Notes: generated by a model from the sequence alone, not told the origin. 64,000 bases of DNA from Brevibacillus fortis (GCF_003013395.1 NZ_PXZM01000011.1:62001-126000), one strand, 5' to 3'; counted from the stretch's first letter, positions 24,808 through 33,824 are shown. A program made the numbers and translations.

Positions 24808-25503
24808 ATGAGTATCTTTAAACGCTTGCGTGACCTGACAGTAGCTTCGGTGAATGATGCATTGGATTCCATGGAAGATCCGGTAGTGATGCTGAATCAA
24901 TATATGCGTGACATGGAAGTAGAAATCGGACAAGTTGAAGTAGCGGTTGCCCGTCAGGTTGCACTGGAAAAGAAATTCCGCCAGCAATTGGATGAAGCTA
25001 ATGCTCTGATCGAAAAACGCGATCGTCAAGTCAAGCTCGCATTGACTGAGGGTGAAGACGAATTGGCTCGTCGAGCACTCGCTGACAAGAAGCAGTACGA
25101 AGGCCGTGCAGCAGAATATGAAACTCTCTACCTGTCGGCATCCGAAGCAGCTACGCAAATGCGCGAGAAGCTGGCTGAGCTGAAGGAAGAGTTCTATAAA
25201 ATGCGTGCGAAAAAGTTCACACTGATGGCACGTGCACAAGTAGCTCGTACACAAAAGCAAGTCAATCAAGCAGTTGTCGGTATTGGCAATCAGTCCGCAG
25301 GCCGTGGCTTTACCCGCATGGAAGAAAAAGTTATGCGTATGGAAGCAGAAGCGCAAATGAGTGGACAATGGCGCCAAACGAACCGCGCTTGGGAGAACGC
25401 TTTGTCTGATCTGGAAAAGGATGATCTCGATGCAGAACTTGCCAGCATCAAAGCATCCATTAAAGAAGCAAAAACACCAGTAGCCAAACCAGTACAATCC
25501 TAA
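24808..25503 (+). CDS. liaH: PspA/IM30 family protein, LiaH-like
   Basis: Phage-shock-type ESCRT-III relative that oligomerises on stressed membranes. The 231-residue chain begins with the amphipathic helix MSIFKRLRDLTVASVNDALD and the conserved DPVVMLNQYMRDME, then long coiled-coil helices to about residue 170 and a short C-terminal part. The length and layout match LiaH/PspA. ATG 24808 is preceded by GAGGAGG. Neighbours LiaI-like, LiaF, LiaS and LiaR support a role in the response to cell-wall antibiotics and membrane damage. Confidence 0.93.
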   Translation: MSIFKRLRDLTVASVNDALDSMEDPVVMLNQYMRDMEVEIGQVEVAVARQVALEKKFRQQLDEANALIEKRDRQVKLALTEGEDELARRALADKKQYEGRAAEYETLYLSASEAATQMREKLAELKEEFYKMRAKKFTLMARAQVARTQKQVNQAVVGIGNQSAGRGFTRMEEKVMRMEAEAQMSGQWRQTNRAWENALSDLEKDDLDAELASIKASIKEAKTPVAKPVQS

Positions 25504-25597
25504 TTCGACAGAAACTGGGGGACTAGGTGTAGAATAGATTGTGTCAATTCGGCAGCCTGTGCACATCAGGCTGCTTTTCCCCTAGGAGGTACGATTC

Positions 25598-26176
25598 TTG
25601 CAGGACTTCTTGGTCTTTTTGCGACGGTTTATCGCTGAGCCTGGACGCGTCGGTAGTATCATCCCCAGCTCTCGTTTTTTATGTGAGCAAATGTTGAAAA
25701 GCGTCGATTGGGCTTCGACCGATGTGATCTTGGAGCTGGGACCTGGTACAGGGGCATTTACCCAAGCGATATATCAGCGTTTGCGTCCCGGCACACAGTA
25801 CGTGCTTGTGGAACGAGATTCCCAATTTCGCTCTATGCTTCAATCACGTTTTCCCGATCTTCCTATCAGGGAGGAAGCGACTAAACTTAGGTCTTACTTG
25901 GAGGAGCAGAACCTTGTAGGGGCAGATGCCATCATCTCAGGCCTGCCATTCGCCAATTTTCCTCAAGAGCTGCGGGCAGCAATTCTGGACGAAGTTCAAT
26001 CTGTACTGAAGCCAGGGGGCCTATTTATTACATTCCAATATTCGCTACAACTCCAAGCTGAGTTGCAGGAACGTTTTCTCCGGGTCGAGACAGACTTTAC
26101 CCTGCTGAACATTCCGCCTGCATTCATCTATACATGTCGTAATGGTCAAAGTGAAAACGATCGGCATGGGGCGTGA
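25598..26176 (+). CDS. SAM-dependent methyltransferase, phospholipid N-methyltransferase-like
   Basis: The 192-residue enzyme has SAM motif I ELGPGTGAFT (about 46-55) and an acidic residue after strand 2 (VERD). The N-terminal stretch FIAEPGRVGSIIPSSRFL is typical of the PmtA/phosphatidylethanolamine N-methyltransferase-like group, which also resembles KsgA. The start is TTG 25598 behind AGGAGGTACG. It sits inside the lia-type operon between liaH and liaF, and its end overlaps the region of the liaF start, so a membrane-lipid or envelope-linked substrate is a fair inference; the substrate itself is unproven. Confidence 0.82.
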   Translation: MQDFLVFLRRFIAEPGRVGSIIPSSRFLCEQMLKSVDWASTDVILELGPGTGAFTQAIYQRLRPGTQYVLVERDSQFRSMLQSRFPDLPIREEATKLRSYLEEQNLVGADAIISGLPFANFPQELRAAILDEVQSVLKPGGLFITFQYSLQLQAELQERFLRVETDFTLLNIPPAFIYTCRNGQSENDRHGA

Positions 26177-26190
26177 GAGAGGAGACTTTT

Positions 26191-27090
26191 GTGAAACTGT
26201 CCCGTTTGCACAAAATGTTGGCTGGTATCCTGATTATTTTTACGGGAATCGGCCTTTTATTAGACAGTTTGGGTATCATTTCGTTCGGTCTGTTTGATCT
26301 GTGGCCGATGGTGCTTATTTATTTCGGCCTTCGTTTGTGGGGGCAGAAAAATCGGATTGGCGGAGGAATTTTATTTTCTCTGGGGGCTATCATCTCGATG
26401 GATATGTGGTTTGGCGTCGGGATTGATGATTTGTTCCAGGTGGCAGTGCCAATCGTGTTTATTTATTTCGGGTTTCAGTTGATTCGAGGCAAGAACAGCC
26501 GACGAGATCAACATGTGAATCAACCATTGGGCGATAGGGGGACTCCATCTGCTGCTGAGACGATTTTGACAAGTGATGCGAGTGTTCCGAGTGACGCAAG
26601 TGACGTGAAGGTTTCAAGAGAGGAACGTCCTTGGCAAGATAGCTGGAACAAATGGAAGCATGTAGGTGGCAAAATTCCTCATCACGAAGGAATGTCTTCA
26701 TCACCTGACGACATGTTGCCAAAAGATTCCCGCAGTTCTCTGATTGGAGACTATCACCTGACCTCAGGGCGTTTTGAACTGAATCACTTGCATGTCTGGC
26801 ATGGAATCGGGGATGTTGTGATTGATCTTTCCCGGGCAGTGTTGATGCGGGATGAAGCAGTTCTTGTCGTAGAAGGCTGGGTAGGAGATGTGACGATTTA
26901 TGTGCCTGTCGATCTTCCCATATCGGTAACGGCAGGATTGAGTATCGGTGACCTGGAGGTGCTAAGCCACCGTCAGGGAGGTATCAATCGTAGTGTTAAG
27001 ATTCGTTCTGATCAGTATGATGAAGCATTGCAAAAAGTAAACTTGCATATCTCGCTGCTTGTCGGCGATATAAAAGTCAAGTACATCTAG
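26191..27090 (+). CDS. liaF: LiaF-like membrane regulator
   Basis: Negative regulator of LiaRS in Bacillus. I choose GTG 26191 behind AGAGAGGAGAC (299 residues); an in-frame GTG at 26173 would place the site inside the gene. About four N-terminal membrane helices (1-100) are followed by a low-complexity Ser/Asp/Pro linker and a C-terminal beta-helix-like domain of the LiaF type, with SLIGDYHLTSGRFELNHLHVWHGIGD cut here to its key piece, IGDVVIDLS. It lies directly before liaS (13 bp), as in other lia operons. Confidence 0.9.
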   Translation: MKLSRLHKMLAGILIIFTGIGLLLDSLGIISFGLFDLWPMVLIYFGLRLWGQKNRIGGGILFSLGAIISMDMWFGVGIDDLFQVAVPIVFIYFGFQLIRGKNSRRDQHVNQPLGDRGTPSAAETILTSDASVPSDASDVKVSREERPWQDSWNKWKHVGGKIPHHEGMSSSPDDMLPKDSRSSLIGDYHLTSGRFELNHLHVWHGIGDVVIDLSRAVLMRDEAVLVVEGWVGDVTIYVPVDLPISVTAGLSIGDLEVLSHRQGGINRSVKIRSDQYDEALQKVNLHISLLVGDIKVKYI

Positions 27091-27103
27091 GAGGTACTGG
27101 CGG

Positions 27104-28252
27104 ATGCGTCGACAGCGATTGGCAAGTATTCAGTGGCAATACGTGCGCTATGGCATGTTACTGGCCGTCAGTGCAGTTACTGCCGCGTTTATTTGTTTCT
27201 TTTGGCTATACTTTTTATGGAAAGATCACCCCGGGATTCATCGGTGGTACAACGAAATGATCGGCGACCGTAACTTCGTGTGGTGGCTTGAAGAATATAT
27301 AGGCATCAATCTGCCTGCCGATCCAGAGGGCTTGATTCAGCTTGCTGCTTTTGTTGTCTCTTTGCCCGCAGGTGTGTTAGTGGCATTGATCATTTCCTAT
27401 ATCATCGGCAATTTGTTGAAAAAGCGACTCAATGTGTTGTGGGAAGCTGCCATGAAGCTTGGGCGCGGGATGCTGTCGTATCGGGTTCCCGAATTGGGCG
27501 TCGATGAAGTCGGCGAATTAGGATGGCAGATCAATCGCTTGGCTTCGCAATGGGAAGAGCAAGTGGCATCCTTGCAGCGGCTGTCGAACCACAATGCGGC
27601 TCTAGCAGAACAATTGAAGCATGCTGCGGTAACAGAGGAGCGACAGAGATTGGCGCGAGAACTGCATGACGCCGTCAGCCAGCAGCTGTTCGCCATCGCG
27701 ATGACGACTGCGGCGATGAAGCGGCTTGTAGAAAAAAATCCTCAGCGTGCAGCACAACAGATTGAATTGGTCGAAGAGATGGCAGCGGCTGCACAAGCAG
27801 AGATGAGGGCATTGCTCTTGCATCTTCGTCCGGCTACGTTACAAAACAAGTCATTGAAGGAAGCCATCCTGGAACTTTTAGATGAGCTGACGCGTAAAAA
27901 TACCATGCAGCTGACTTGGGAGATCGAAGACGTCGAAGGCTTGTCGAGTGGAATCGAGGATCATTTGTTCCGCATTTTGCAGGAGTCCTTGTCCAATACA
28001 TTGCGGCATGCCAGAGCTAGTCAGATTACAGTGAAGCTGTTTACACTGCAAGAGCAGGTTCGCCTGCGGGTATCGGATGACGGTGTTGGTTTTGATCCGG
28101 ATGGGGAAAAATTGACGTCTTACGGTTTGCGCAGTATGCAAGAGCGCGTAGCAGAGGTCGGAGGCTCCATGGAGATTTACTCGGCAATCGGGAAGGGGAC
28201 GCAAATTGAGGTGCGTATTCCTCTCATGTCACAGACGGAACGGGAAGGGTGA
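27104..28252 (+). CDS. liaS: Sensor histidine kinase LiaS-like
   Basis: Kinase of the envelope-stress system. The 382 residues contain two membrane helices (about 17-40 and 78-102) enclosing a short extracellular loop, a HAMP linker (about 103-160), a HisKA_3 domain with phosphoacceptor H188 in RLARELHDAVSQQLF, and a HATPase domain with DDGVGFD and GLRSMQERV. This is the NarL-class (HPK7) layout of LiaS/VraS. ATG 27104 follows GGAGG that overlaps the liaF stop region. It pairs with LiaR, encoded immediately downstream. Confidence 0.92.
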   Translation: MRRQRLASIQWQYVRYGMLLAVSAVTAAFICFFWLYFLWKDHPGIHRWYNEMIGDRNFVWWLEEYIGINLPADPEGLIQLAAFVVSLPAGVLVALIISYIIGNLLKKRLNVLWEAAMKLGRGMLSYRVPELGVDEVGELGWQINRLASQWEEQVASLQRLSNHNAALAEQLKHAAVTEERQRLARELHDAVSQQLFAIAMTTAAMKRLVEKNPQRAAQQIELVEEMAAAAQAEMRALLLHLRPATLQNKSLKEAILELLDELTRKNTMQLTWEIEDVEGLSSGIEDHLFRILQESLSNTLRHARASQITVKLFTLQEQVRLRVSDDGVGFDPDGEKLTSYGLRSMQERVAEVGGSMEIYSAIGKGTQIEVRIPLMSQTEREG

Positions 28253-28259
28253 AGGCTCA

Positions 28260-28889
28260 GTGATTCGGGTACTACTGGTAGATGATCACGAAATGGTGCG
28301 GATGGGTCTGGCTGCTTATTTGTCTACAGAGGATGATATTGAAGTCGTAGCAGAGGCAGGCAGTGGAGAAGAAGGGGTGCGGATGACGCAAGAGCTGCGC
28401 CCAGATGTCGTTCTGATGGATTTAGTCATGGAGGGCATCGGCGGTGTGGAAGCGACTCGGCGTATTCGTGAGAGCTGTCCATCCAGTAAGGTTATTGTCT
28501 TGACCAGCTTTATTGATGACGAAAAGGTATATCCGGTCATTGAAGCGGGGGCATTCAGCTATCTGCTGAAGACTTCGCGTGCAGCCGAGATTGCAAAGGC
28601 AATCCGCTCTGCTGCGGCGGGTGAGCCAGTTTTGGAGTCGAGAGTGGCAGGAAAAATTATGGCCCGTTTCCGTCACGGTCAAGAGTCCCATCCTCATGAG
28701 CAACTGACGCCGCGTGAGTTGGAGGTTTTGAAGCTGATCGGTCAGGGCAAGTCCAACCAGGAGATTGCAGATGAGCTGATTATCGGGATCAAAACAGTCA
28801 AGACACATGTCAGCAACATCCTTGCCAAGCTGAACGTGGAGGATCGCACGCAAGCGGCCATTTACGTGCACACGCATAACTTAGGATAA
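28260..28889 (+). CDS. liaR: Response regulator LiaR-like
   Basis: NarL/FixJ-family DNA-binding regulator of the lia operon. I place the start at GTG 28260, after GGAAGGGTGAAGG (209 residues). The receiver domain has the D8-D9 pocket, phosphoacceptor D54 (VVLMDLVMEG), T/S in LTSF and a Lys in YLLKTS; the C-terminal LuxR helix-turn-helix reads LTPRELEVLKLIGQGKSNQE to KTVKTHVSNIL (about 142-200). It ends the operon and is followed by a strong hairpin. Confidence 0.93.
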   Translation: MIRVLLVDDHEMVRMGLAAYLSTEDDIEVVAEAGSGEEGVRMTQELRPDVVLMDLVMEGIGGVEATRRIRESCPSSKVIVLTSFIDDEKVYPVIEAGAFSYLLKTSRAAEIAKAIRSAAAGEPVLESRVAGKIMARFRHGQESHPHEQLTPRELEVLKLIGQGKSNQEIADELIIGIKTVKTHVSNILAKLNVEDRTQAAIYVHTHNLG

Positions 28890-28909
28890 TCTCATAGCAT
28901 CATGTATAG

Positions 28910-28967
28910 GTAAACGCGCCAAAAAGCTCCTCGGTAAACAGGGGCTCTTTCGCGCGTTTACTTGTTT
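28910..28967 (+). terminator. Terminator of the lia-type operon
   Basis: GTAAACGCGC pairs with GCGCGTTTAC around an inner AGCTCC/GGGGCT stem. The tail is only moderately T-rich. Confidence 0.75.
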
Positions 28968-29039
28968 AAACAGTTTTCTTGCACACAAACCGTGAGTTTT
29001 TTTCGCAGATGTGGTAAAGATAGTAAGTAACTATTCATT

Positions 29040-29060
29040 GACGACTTTTTGAAAACCTCT
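29040..29060 (-). repeat. Solo end of the 167-bp repeat element
   Basis: On the minus strand GAGGTTTTCAAAAAGTCGTC matches the outer flank and end of the element at 10131-10150 except for one missing base. The rest of the element is absent. It lies 22 bp upstream of the phosphatase start and probably is a remnant left by deletion. Confidence 0.5.
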
Positions 29061-29081
29061 TAACGAAAGGAGGGACGGGCT

Positions 29082-29906
29082 ATGAGGCACAAACCTCAAA
29101 CACGCTCCAAGGTGCTTTTGGCTGACAATGGTGTGGATATTATTGGCGATGTTCACGGCTGTTACGATGAATTTATGGAATTGCTCCAACGCTTGGGATA
29201 TGAACAAACTCGAGACGGTACATATCGCCATCCCCACGGCCGAAAGCTCCTTTCCCTCGGTGATATCACAAGTCGTGGACCTTACTCAATCAAAATGCTC
29301 CAATTTTTTCACCATCATGTCACGGCAGGCCTGGCTGAGATGGTGGATAGTAACCATGGGTGGAAAGTAGCCCGCTGGTTGGATGGCAGACCAGTGACAT
29401 TGGCTCACGGAGATGAAAAGGTAGAAGAGGAGATACGGCTTTATCAGCAAGAATACGGACCAAAGAAGGCCTCCTTGCTGCGAGAGCAGAGCCGCAGATT
29501 GCTATTTTCCTCGCCTTCGCACATGATCATCAAACGGAATGAACAAATAGTAGCGGTCGCCGTTCATGCGGGGATTCGCGATGATTACATAGGAATGGAC
29601 TCGCCTGCGGTCTACACGTTTTGCCGATATGGCGATGTGGCAGGGACGGGACCGGATGGGCGCCCGATCCGCAAAGAATGGGCAAAAGAACGGAAAGTGA
29701 CTTCGCCCATAATCGTGTGGGGACATGATCCACATCCAGAACCAAAACGAAAAAATGGCACCATCAACATCGACCAAGGATGTGTGTTTGGCGGAATGCT
29801 AACCGCCTACCGCTACCCAGAGGACGAATTGGTGAGTGTGCCAGCAAAAAGAAATTATTCGGGCTTAACGGATACCCCGCTGACCCGTTTTAAGGCAGAC
29901 GATTAA
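29082..29906 (+). CDS. Metallophosphoesterase, PrpE-like
   Basis: Calcineurin-like phosphatase of 274 residues. Metal ligands are visible in order: D23 and H25 in IGDVHGC, D61 in SLGDITSRGP, N91-H92 in SNHGWK, and histidines in VAVHAGI and VWGHDP. This is the PPP/PrpE set; Bacillus PrpE is a diadenosine tetraphosphate hydrolase and protein phosphatase linked to spore germination. The standard GNH block is SNH here, a mild variation. ATG 29082 follows AAAGGAGGG. It is a single-gene unit facing the amidase gene. Confidence 0.88.
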   Translation: MRHKPQTRSKVLLADNGVDIIGDVHGCYDEFMELLQRLGYEQTRDGTYRHPHGRKLLSLGDITSRGPYSIKMLQFFHHHVTAGLAEMVDSNHGWKVARWLDGRPVTLAHGDEKVEEEIRLYQQEYGPKKASLLREQSRRLLFSSPSHMIIKRNEQIVAVAVHAGIRDDYIGMDSPAVYTFCRYGDVAGTGPDGRPIRKEWAKERKVTSPIIVWGHDPHPEPKRKNGTINIDQGCVFGGMLTAYRYPEDELVSVPAKRNYSGLTDTPLTRFKADD

Positions 29907-29915
29907 ATAGAGAAG

Positions 29916-30704
29916 TTACGTTTTGAGCTTTTCGAATAAACGCTTCAGGATGACAGCCTGTGCCCAGAGCGGCAGAGGTTGGTCAGGCTGCTTACGCCAT
30001 TGTTCGTCGGTTAATAAGCCTTGATCATACAGCCAATTGACGGCTTCCTGCTTCCAGTCAGGCACATTCCCTCCTCCGTTTCCAGGAGAAGTGGTGGGAG
30101 CAAGAGTTGGTGCTGCAGTAGGTTTTGGAGTAGAAGTAGGAGTCGTGGGGGGCTGGTAGGGAAGTTTAGCGTACGTGCAAAATGCCCGGACTACGCCTTC
30201 CGCAAGATCTCGCCAATCCTGCTGTAGTTTATTTGCGTCCAAAGTATTGTCGGCAAAGCCATACTCGACGATTACTGTCTCCACGTTGCCAGTCTCTCGA
30301 TGCATGAAGTAGTAATCGAGCAGCGGATTATCAGGCAGTGTCCGCGTAAAAATGCGTCGATTCGGCATCCCTTCTGCTGCCAGGGCACCCTGGATCAATT
30401 GGGGAAAGGTTGGGGAGCCATAAATCGAGTAAAGGACCTCGGAGCCTCGGCCGCCACCTGAGTTAATATGGTTCGATATACAGTAGCGAGCACCGCTGTT
30501 TCGAACCAGAGCAGTCCGAGCCTCACTTGTCAGAGTCATATCGGTTGTCCGCGTTATAGCGACAGGAATATTTAGAGCCATAAAGCGAGTATATTGATAG
30601 AGCGATATTTGCAAATTCATATCTTTCTCGGTAAACTGCGTGTTGTTTCCTCCGCCTGGATCGCTGCCACCGTGTCCAGCGTCCAGAATCACAATTGGAG
30701 CCAT
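29916..30704 (-). CDS. N-acetylmuramoyl-L-alanine amidase (Amidase_3)
   Basis: Zinc amidase that cuts between muramic acid and the stem peptide. The catalytic domain (1-175) shows H11 in DAGHGG, E26 in FTEKDMN, H79 in SNHINS and E147 in VEYGF. A Pro/Thr/Ser linker (about 183-212) leads to a 45-residue helical C-terminal module rich in Trp, probably for wall binding. There is no signal peptide, as in CwlC-type enzymes released by mother-cell lysis or exported by other means. ATG 30704 follows AGAGGTGA. It could also derive from a phage endolysin. Confidence 0.9.
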   Translation of the reverse strand: MAPIVILDAGHGGSDPGGGNNTQFTEKDMNLQISLYQYTRFMALNIPVAITRTTDMTLTSEARTALVRNSGARYCISNHINSGGGRGSEVLYSIYGSPTFPQLIQGALAAEGMPNRRIFTRTLPDNPLLDYYFMHRETGNVETVIVEYGFADNTLDANKLQQDWRDLAEGVVRAFCTYAKLPYQPPTTPTSTPKPTAAPTLAPTTSPGNGGGNVPDWKQEAVNWLYDQGLLTDEQWRKQPDQPLPLWAQAVILKRLFEKLKT

Positions 30705-30865
30705 AGTTGTTTCACCTCTTGCTATTAGAATATGCTTGAGACAAAGAGATTGTTGAGGGCAGTGTTCTCATTTTCCAAGTTTTCTAATCACAATTTACAG
30801 AAGATAGCCCAACTATGGTACAATAAAAGAGTTCATAATTACGTATAGAGGATGGTAATGTATTG

Positions 30866-31096
30866 ATGGCTTGGTACAACTGGGTAATTCCAATTGTCAC
30901 ATTGTTAATCGGTCTCGCTGGTGGATTTTACGGAGGGACTTATTTCTTGAAAAAACAAATGTCCAACATGCAAATGGACGATAAGCAGCTTCAAGCCATG
31001 GCCCGTTCAATGGGGATGAATCTTAACCAAAAGCAGCTCAAACAGATGAGCCGTACGATGAAAAACATGAAAATGCCAAATAAATTCGGGAAGTAG
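30866..31096 (+). CDS. yneF: UPF0154 family membrane protein, YneF-like
   Basis: A 76-residue protein with one N-terminal membrane helix (about 7-27, glycine-rich) followed by a basic, Met/Gln/Lys-rich tail with QLQAMARSMGMNLNQKQLKQ cut from the conserved UPF0154 region (MGMxxxQKxxxQM). This layout and size match B. subtilis YneF, whose role is not established. I use ATG 30866 rather than the preceding TTG. It lies just before another small membrane-protein gene. Confidence 0.82.
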   Translation: MAWYNWVIPIVTLLIGLAGGFYGGTYFLKKQMSNMQMDDKQLQAMARSMGMNLNQKQLKQMSRTMKNMKMPNKFGK

Positions 31097-31117
31097 CGTG
31101 AAAGGGAGTGTCGTTTG

Positions 31118-31297
31118 ATGGGGGCGACCCGGTTGCGCTACACGATGATCGGATTTATTGGCGGGGTGTTTATCGTGTATTTGAAAGACCTGCCGCTTGC
31201 TGAAGGAATTCGGTTTGCGGCCCCTTTTTACGGAGCGGGGATTGGACTGCTCATTGACGGCATTATTTTACGTTTGAAACAAAGAAAGCAAGAGTAG
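31118..31297 (+). CDS. Small membrane protein, unknown
   Basis: A 59-residue ORF, ATG 31118 (a TTG directly before it is an alternative), with GGGAG upstream. It has two hydrophobic segments (about 8-22 and 31-50) separated by a short loop with charged residues, and a basic C-terminal tail KQRKQE. It follows the YneF-like gene by 21 bp and shares its terminator. No family recognised. Confidence 0.65.
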   Translation: MGATRLRYTMIGFIGGVFIVYLKDLPLAEGIRFAAPFYGAGIGLLIDGIILRLKQRKQE

Positions 31298-31309
31298 GGG
31301 AAGAGCCTG

Positions 31310-31333
31310 GCGAGATAATGCCGGGCTCTTTTC
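31310..31333 (+). terminator. Terminator after the two small membrane-protein genes
   Basis: AGAGCCTGGC pairs with GCCGGGCTCT, followed by TTTTCT. Confidence 0.78.
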
Positions 31334-31346
31334 TGTTGGAAGGGGC

Positions 31347-32228
31347 TTATTTTTCAAGAGACTCAGCAAAATACTCGACGATAAAATCACAGAACTTGCG
31401 TGCTGCCAGGGAGAGATATCTTTTTTCGTGCCGAATCATTTGGAAATGTCGCTGGCATATAGGGTGCTCGATCGGAAGCATGACAAGGTGAGGATCTTCC
31501 TCTCGATTGATACAGCCGTAGAGGGCGATGCCCAGACCCGCGCGGACCAGCTTTTGGATAGAGCCAGGATCATCTACCCGACAAGCGAATTTGGGGGTAA
31601 TCCCTGCTTTTTGAAAGAACTGATCGTATAGCATTTGGATGGGAAAGTCCTCCTTGTAGCCGATAAATGACTCTTCACCCAACTCGCTTAGTCGAATACT
31701 GGTTTGCTTGGCTAAGTGATGTGTGCGGGGGACAGCTACATGAATATCTTCTTTCAGTATGGGCGTGGTCAAAATATCCGGCAGCTTGATCGGCAAATGC
31801 GTGAAGCAAATGTCCACTTCGCCTGACTCCAAGAGGGTTACCATTTCTTCGATGCTGGCTTGGGTGATCTGGAAATGTACATCGGGATGGAGTTCGAGAA
31901 ACTTGCCCAACGGTTCTGATAACAAATCCAAGGTAGACGTCGCCAAATGAATACGACCATGCTCCATCCCGGCCAGATCGGATACGACTTTCTGACCTTC
32001 CTCCAACAGGTTCAGTGCTTTATCTATACGCTCCAGATACGCCTTCCCAAATGTATTCAGCCGAATACGTCCTCGCTCGCGGTCAAATAACGGAACCCCG
32101 ATATCCTCTTCCAACCGAGCAATGGTTTTACTGAGAGCAGGCTGGGCAATCCGCAGCTCTTGGGCGGCTTTCGTCATATGCTGCCACTTAGCAACTGTTC
32201 GGAAATAGTGCAATTGCAACAATTCCAT
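31347..32228 (-). CDS. LysR-family transcriptional regulator
   Basis: I place the start at ATG 32228 with GGAG 8 bp upstream (293 residues), since LysR proteins normally begin MELxQLxYF; longer in-frame starts lack a site. The winged helix-turn-helix (1-60) includes MTKAAQELRIAQPALSKTIARLE, cut to its core AAQELRIAQPALSKTI. The rest is a periplasmic-binding-protein-like effector domain (about 90-290). It is divergent from an MFS exporter gene, its probable target; inducer unknown. AT-rich intergenic DNA holds possible T-N11-A sites. Confidence 0.9.
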   Translation of the reverse strand: MELLQLHYFRTVAKWQHMTKAAQELRIAQPALSKTIARLEEDIGVPLFDRERGRIRLNTFGKAYLERIDKALNLLEEGQKVVSDLAGMEHGRIHLATSTLDLLSEPLGKFLELHPDVHFQITQASIEEMVTLLESGEVDICFTHLPIKLPDILTTPILKEDIHVAVPRTHHLAKQTSIRLSELGEESFIGYKEDFPIQMLYDQFFQKAGITPKFACRVDDPGSIQKLVRAGLGIALYGCINREEDPHLVMLPIEHPICQRHFQMIRHEKRYLSLAARKFCDFIVEYFAESLEK

Positions 32229-32377
32229 TCGATTCAACTCCATATACTCAGGTATATCAACTACATATAACAAGATATATTTTCGTTTATTTTAAAATCA
32301 TTATAAACTACAACTAGCAAGTCAAACAATCACCTTCCCGGGAAGAAATCGGTGATAACGAGAGGTGTCTTTCCTAT

Positions 32378-33745
32378 ATGCAAACCGAACCACAACAACA
32401 ATCTGCTGAAAAAGTTCTTCGTGTACTCGTGTTTACCCTCATGATTACGGTGATGAATGCTACGATGTTCAATATCGTGTTACCACAAATCAGGACGGAA
32501 TTTCATTTATCCTTTAGTCAAGTTAGCTGGGTGACGTCCGCCTTTTTGTTAATCTATGCGGTTGGAACCGTGATGTATGGAAAGCTAGCCGATTCCTACA
32601 AGCTCAAACATTTGCTTACATTCGGATTAATTATGTTTGCCACCGGCTCCCTTATCGGTTTTTTCGCTCATAATTTTGGCATGGTTCTCTTGGGGAGAAT
32701 TGTGCAGGCAGCAGGAGCCGCAGTTGTTCCGGCGACGTCTTCGATTATTCCGGTGCGTTATTTTCCCCAAGAGCAAAGGGGGCGAGCGCTAGGGATCTCG
32801 ATGACCGGGATGGCGATCGGCAGCGCATTAGGTCCCGTGCTTTCCTCTTTGCTGGTAAGTTTACTCGATTGGAGATGGCTGTTCTGTATGCCGTTGTTCA
32901 CGCTCATCGCCGTGCCTTATTTCCGCAAGTATTTGGAGGAGGAGGAGCGCGAATCCGTCAAAATGGATTGGATCGGCAGTGGGCTTCTTGCAGTAACGAT
33001 TACGTTGCTTCTGCTGGCTATTACGAATCAAAGCTTGCTGCTCGCAGTGGGATGCATCCTCTTTTTCCTTCTGTTCTTGGTAAGAATTAAGACGGCAGCA
33101 GAACCTTTTATTCGCCCGGGTTTATTCCGGAGCAAACGTTATTCGCTCGGTTTGCTCATTGCCTTTTTGATGATAGGGAGTGGCTATTCGTTCGCTTTCC
33201 TTAGTCCGCAGTTGTTGGCCAATGTGAATCATCTGGCACCGGGGCTCATTGGCTTTGTCATGGTACCGGGAGCAATTGTGACCGCGTTTTTGGGGAAAAA
33301 GGCCGGGATTCTTGCAGATAAGAAAGGGAATTCTTATTTATTCTACACAGCGTCTGTGCTTCTTTTGAGCAGCTATGTCCTCTTCTCTTCTTTTGCGGGA
33401 GTGTCTCCGGTCCTCATTGCCGTTTTTCTGATTTTTGGCAATGTCGGGCTATCGTTTATGATGATTTCGATGTCAAACGCGATCTCGCAGTCGTTACCAA
33501 GGGAACAGATCGGCGTTGGTATGGGACTGTTGGCAATGTTGAATTTTATTGCAGGTGCACTTGCAGCTACCTTGTACGGCAAAACGATTGATGGAGGAGC
33601 TGCTGTGAGCTGGAATCTGCTCAATAGCTATCCAGGAGCGTCTGTCTATAGCAATATTTACTCTGCTTTAGTGCTCGTGATACTGGGTCTCGCCTGCCTT
33701 TATTACATGCAATTCGGCCGCAGCTCGTTGAGAGGGCTCAATTGA
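32378..33745 (+). CDS. MFS drug exporter, DHA2-like
   Basis: Membrane transporter of 455 residues with about 14 predicted helices. The DHA antiporter motif C is visible as GSALGPVLSSLL (about 147-158), and loop motif A as YGKLADSYKLKHLL. The pattern is that of 14-helix exporters such as Tet(L)/QacA relatives, which pump drugs or metals in exchange for protons. ATG 32378 follows GAGAGGTG. It is divergent from a LysR regulator gene, which probably controls it. The substrate is not predictable. Confidence 0.88.
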   Translation: MQTEPQQQSAEKVLRVLVFTLMITVMNATMFNIVLPQIRTEFHLSFSQVSWVTSAFLLIYAVGTVMYGKLADSYKLKHLLTFGLIMFATGSLIGFFAHNFGMVLLGRIVQAAGAAVVPATSSIIPVRYFPQEQRGRALGISMTGMAIGSALGPVLSSLLVSLLDWRWLFCMPLFTLIAVPYFRKYLEEEERESVKMDWIGSGLLAVTITLLLLAITNQSLLLAVGCILFFLLFLVRIKTAAEPFIRPGLFRSKRYSLGLLIAFLMIGSGYSFAFLSPQLLANVNHLAPGLIGFVMVPGAIVTAFLGKKAGILADKKGNSYLFYTASVLLLSSYVLFSSFAGVSPVLIAVFLIFGNVGLSFMMISMSNAISQSLPREQIGVGMGLLAMLNFIAGALAATLYGKTIDGGAAVSWNLLNSYPGASVYSNIYSALVLVILGLACLYYMQFGRSSLRGLN

Positions 33746-33824
33746 TTCGTTTATTAAAATTATTTTTATTGATATCCTCCATTGACAACGAGATATAAAC
33801 CGAATAAAATTTCAAACAATAATA

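Noticed and set aside
24655-25566. Long minus-strand frame opposite the PspA/LiaH gene
   Set aside because: Antisense of a clear LiaH gene; the Cys/Phe/His-rich translation is typical of a reversed coiled-coil gene and it has no ribosome binding site.
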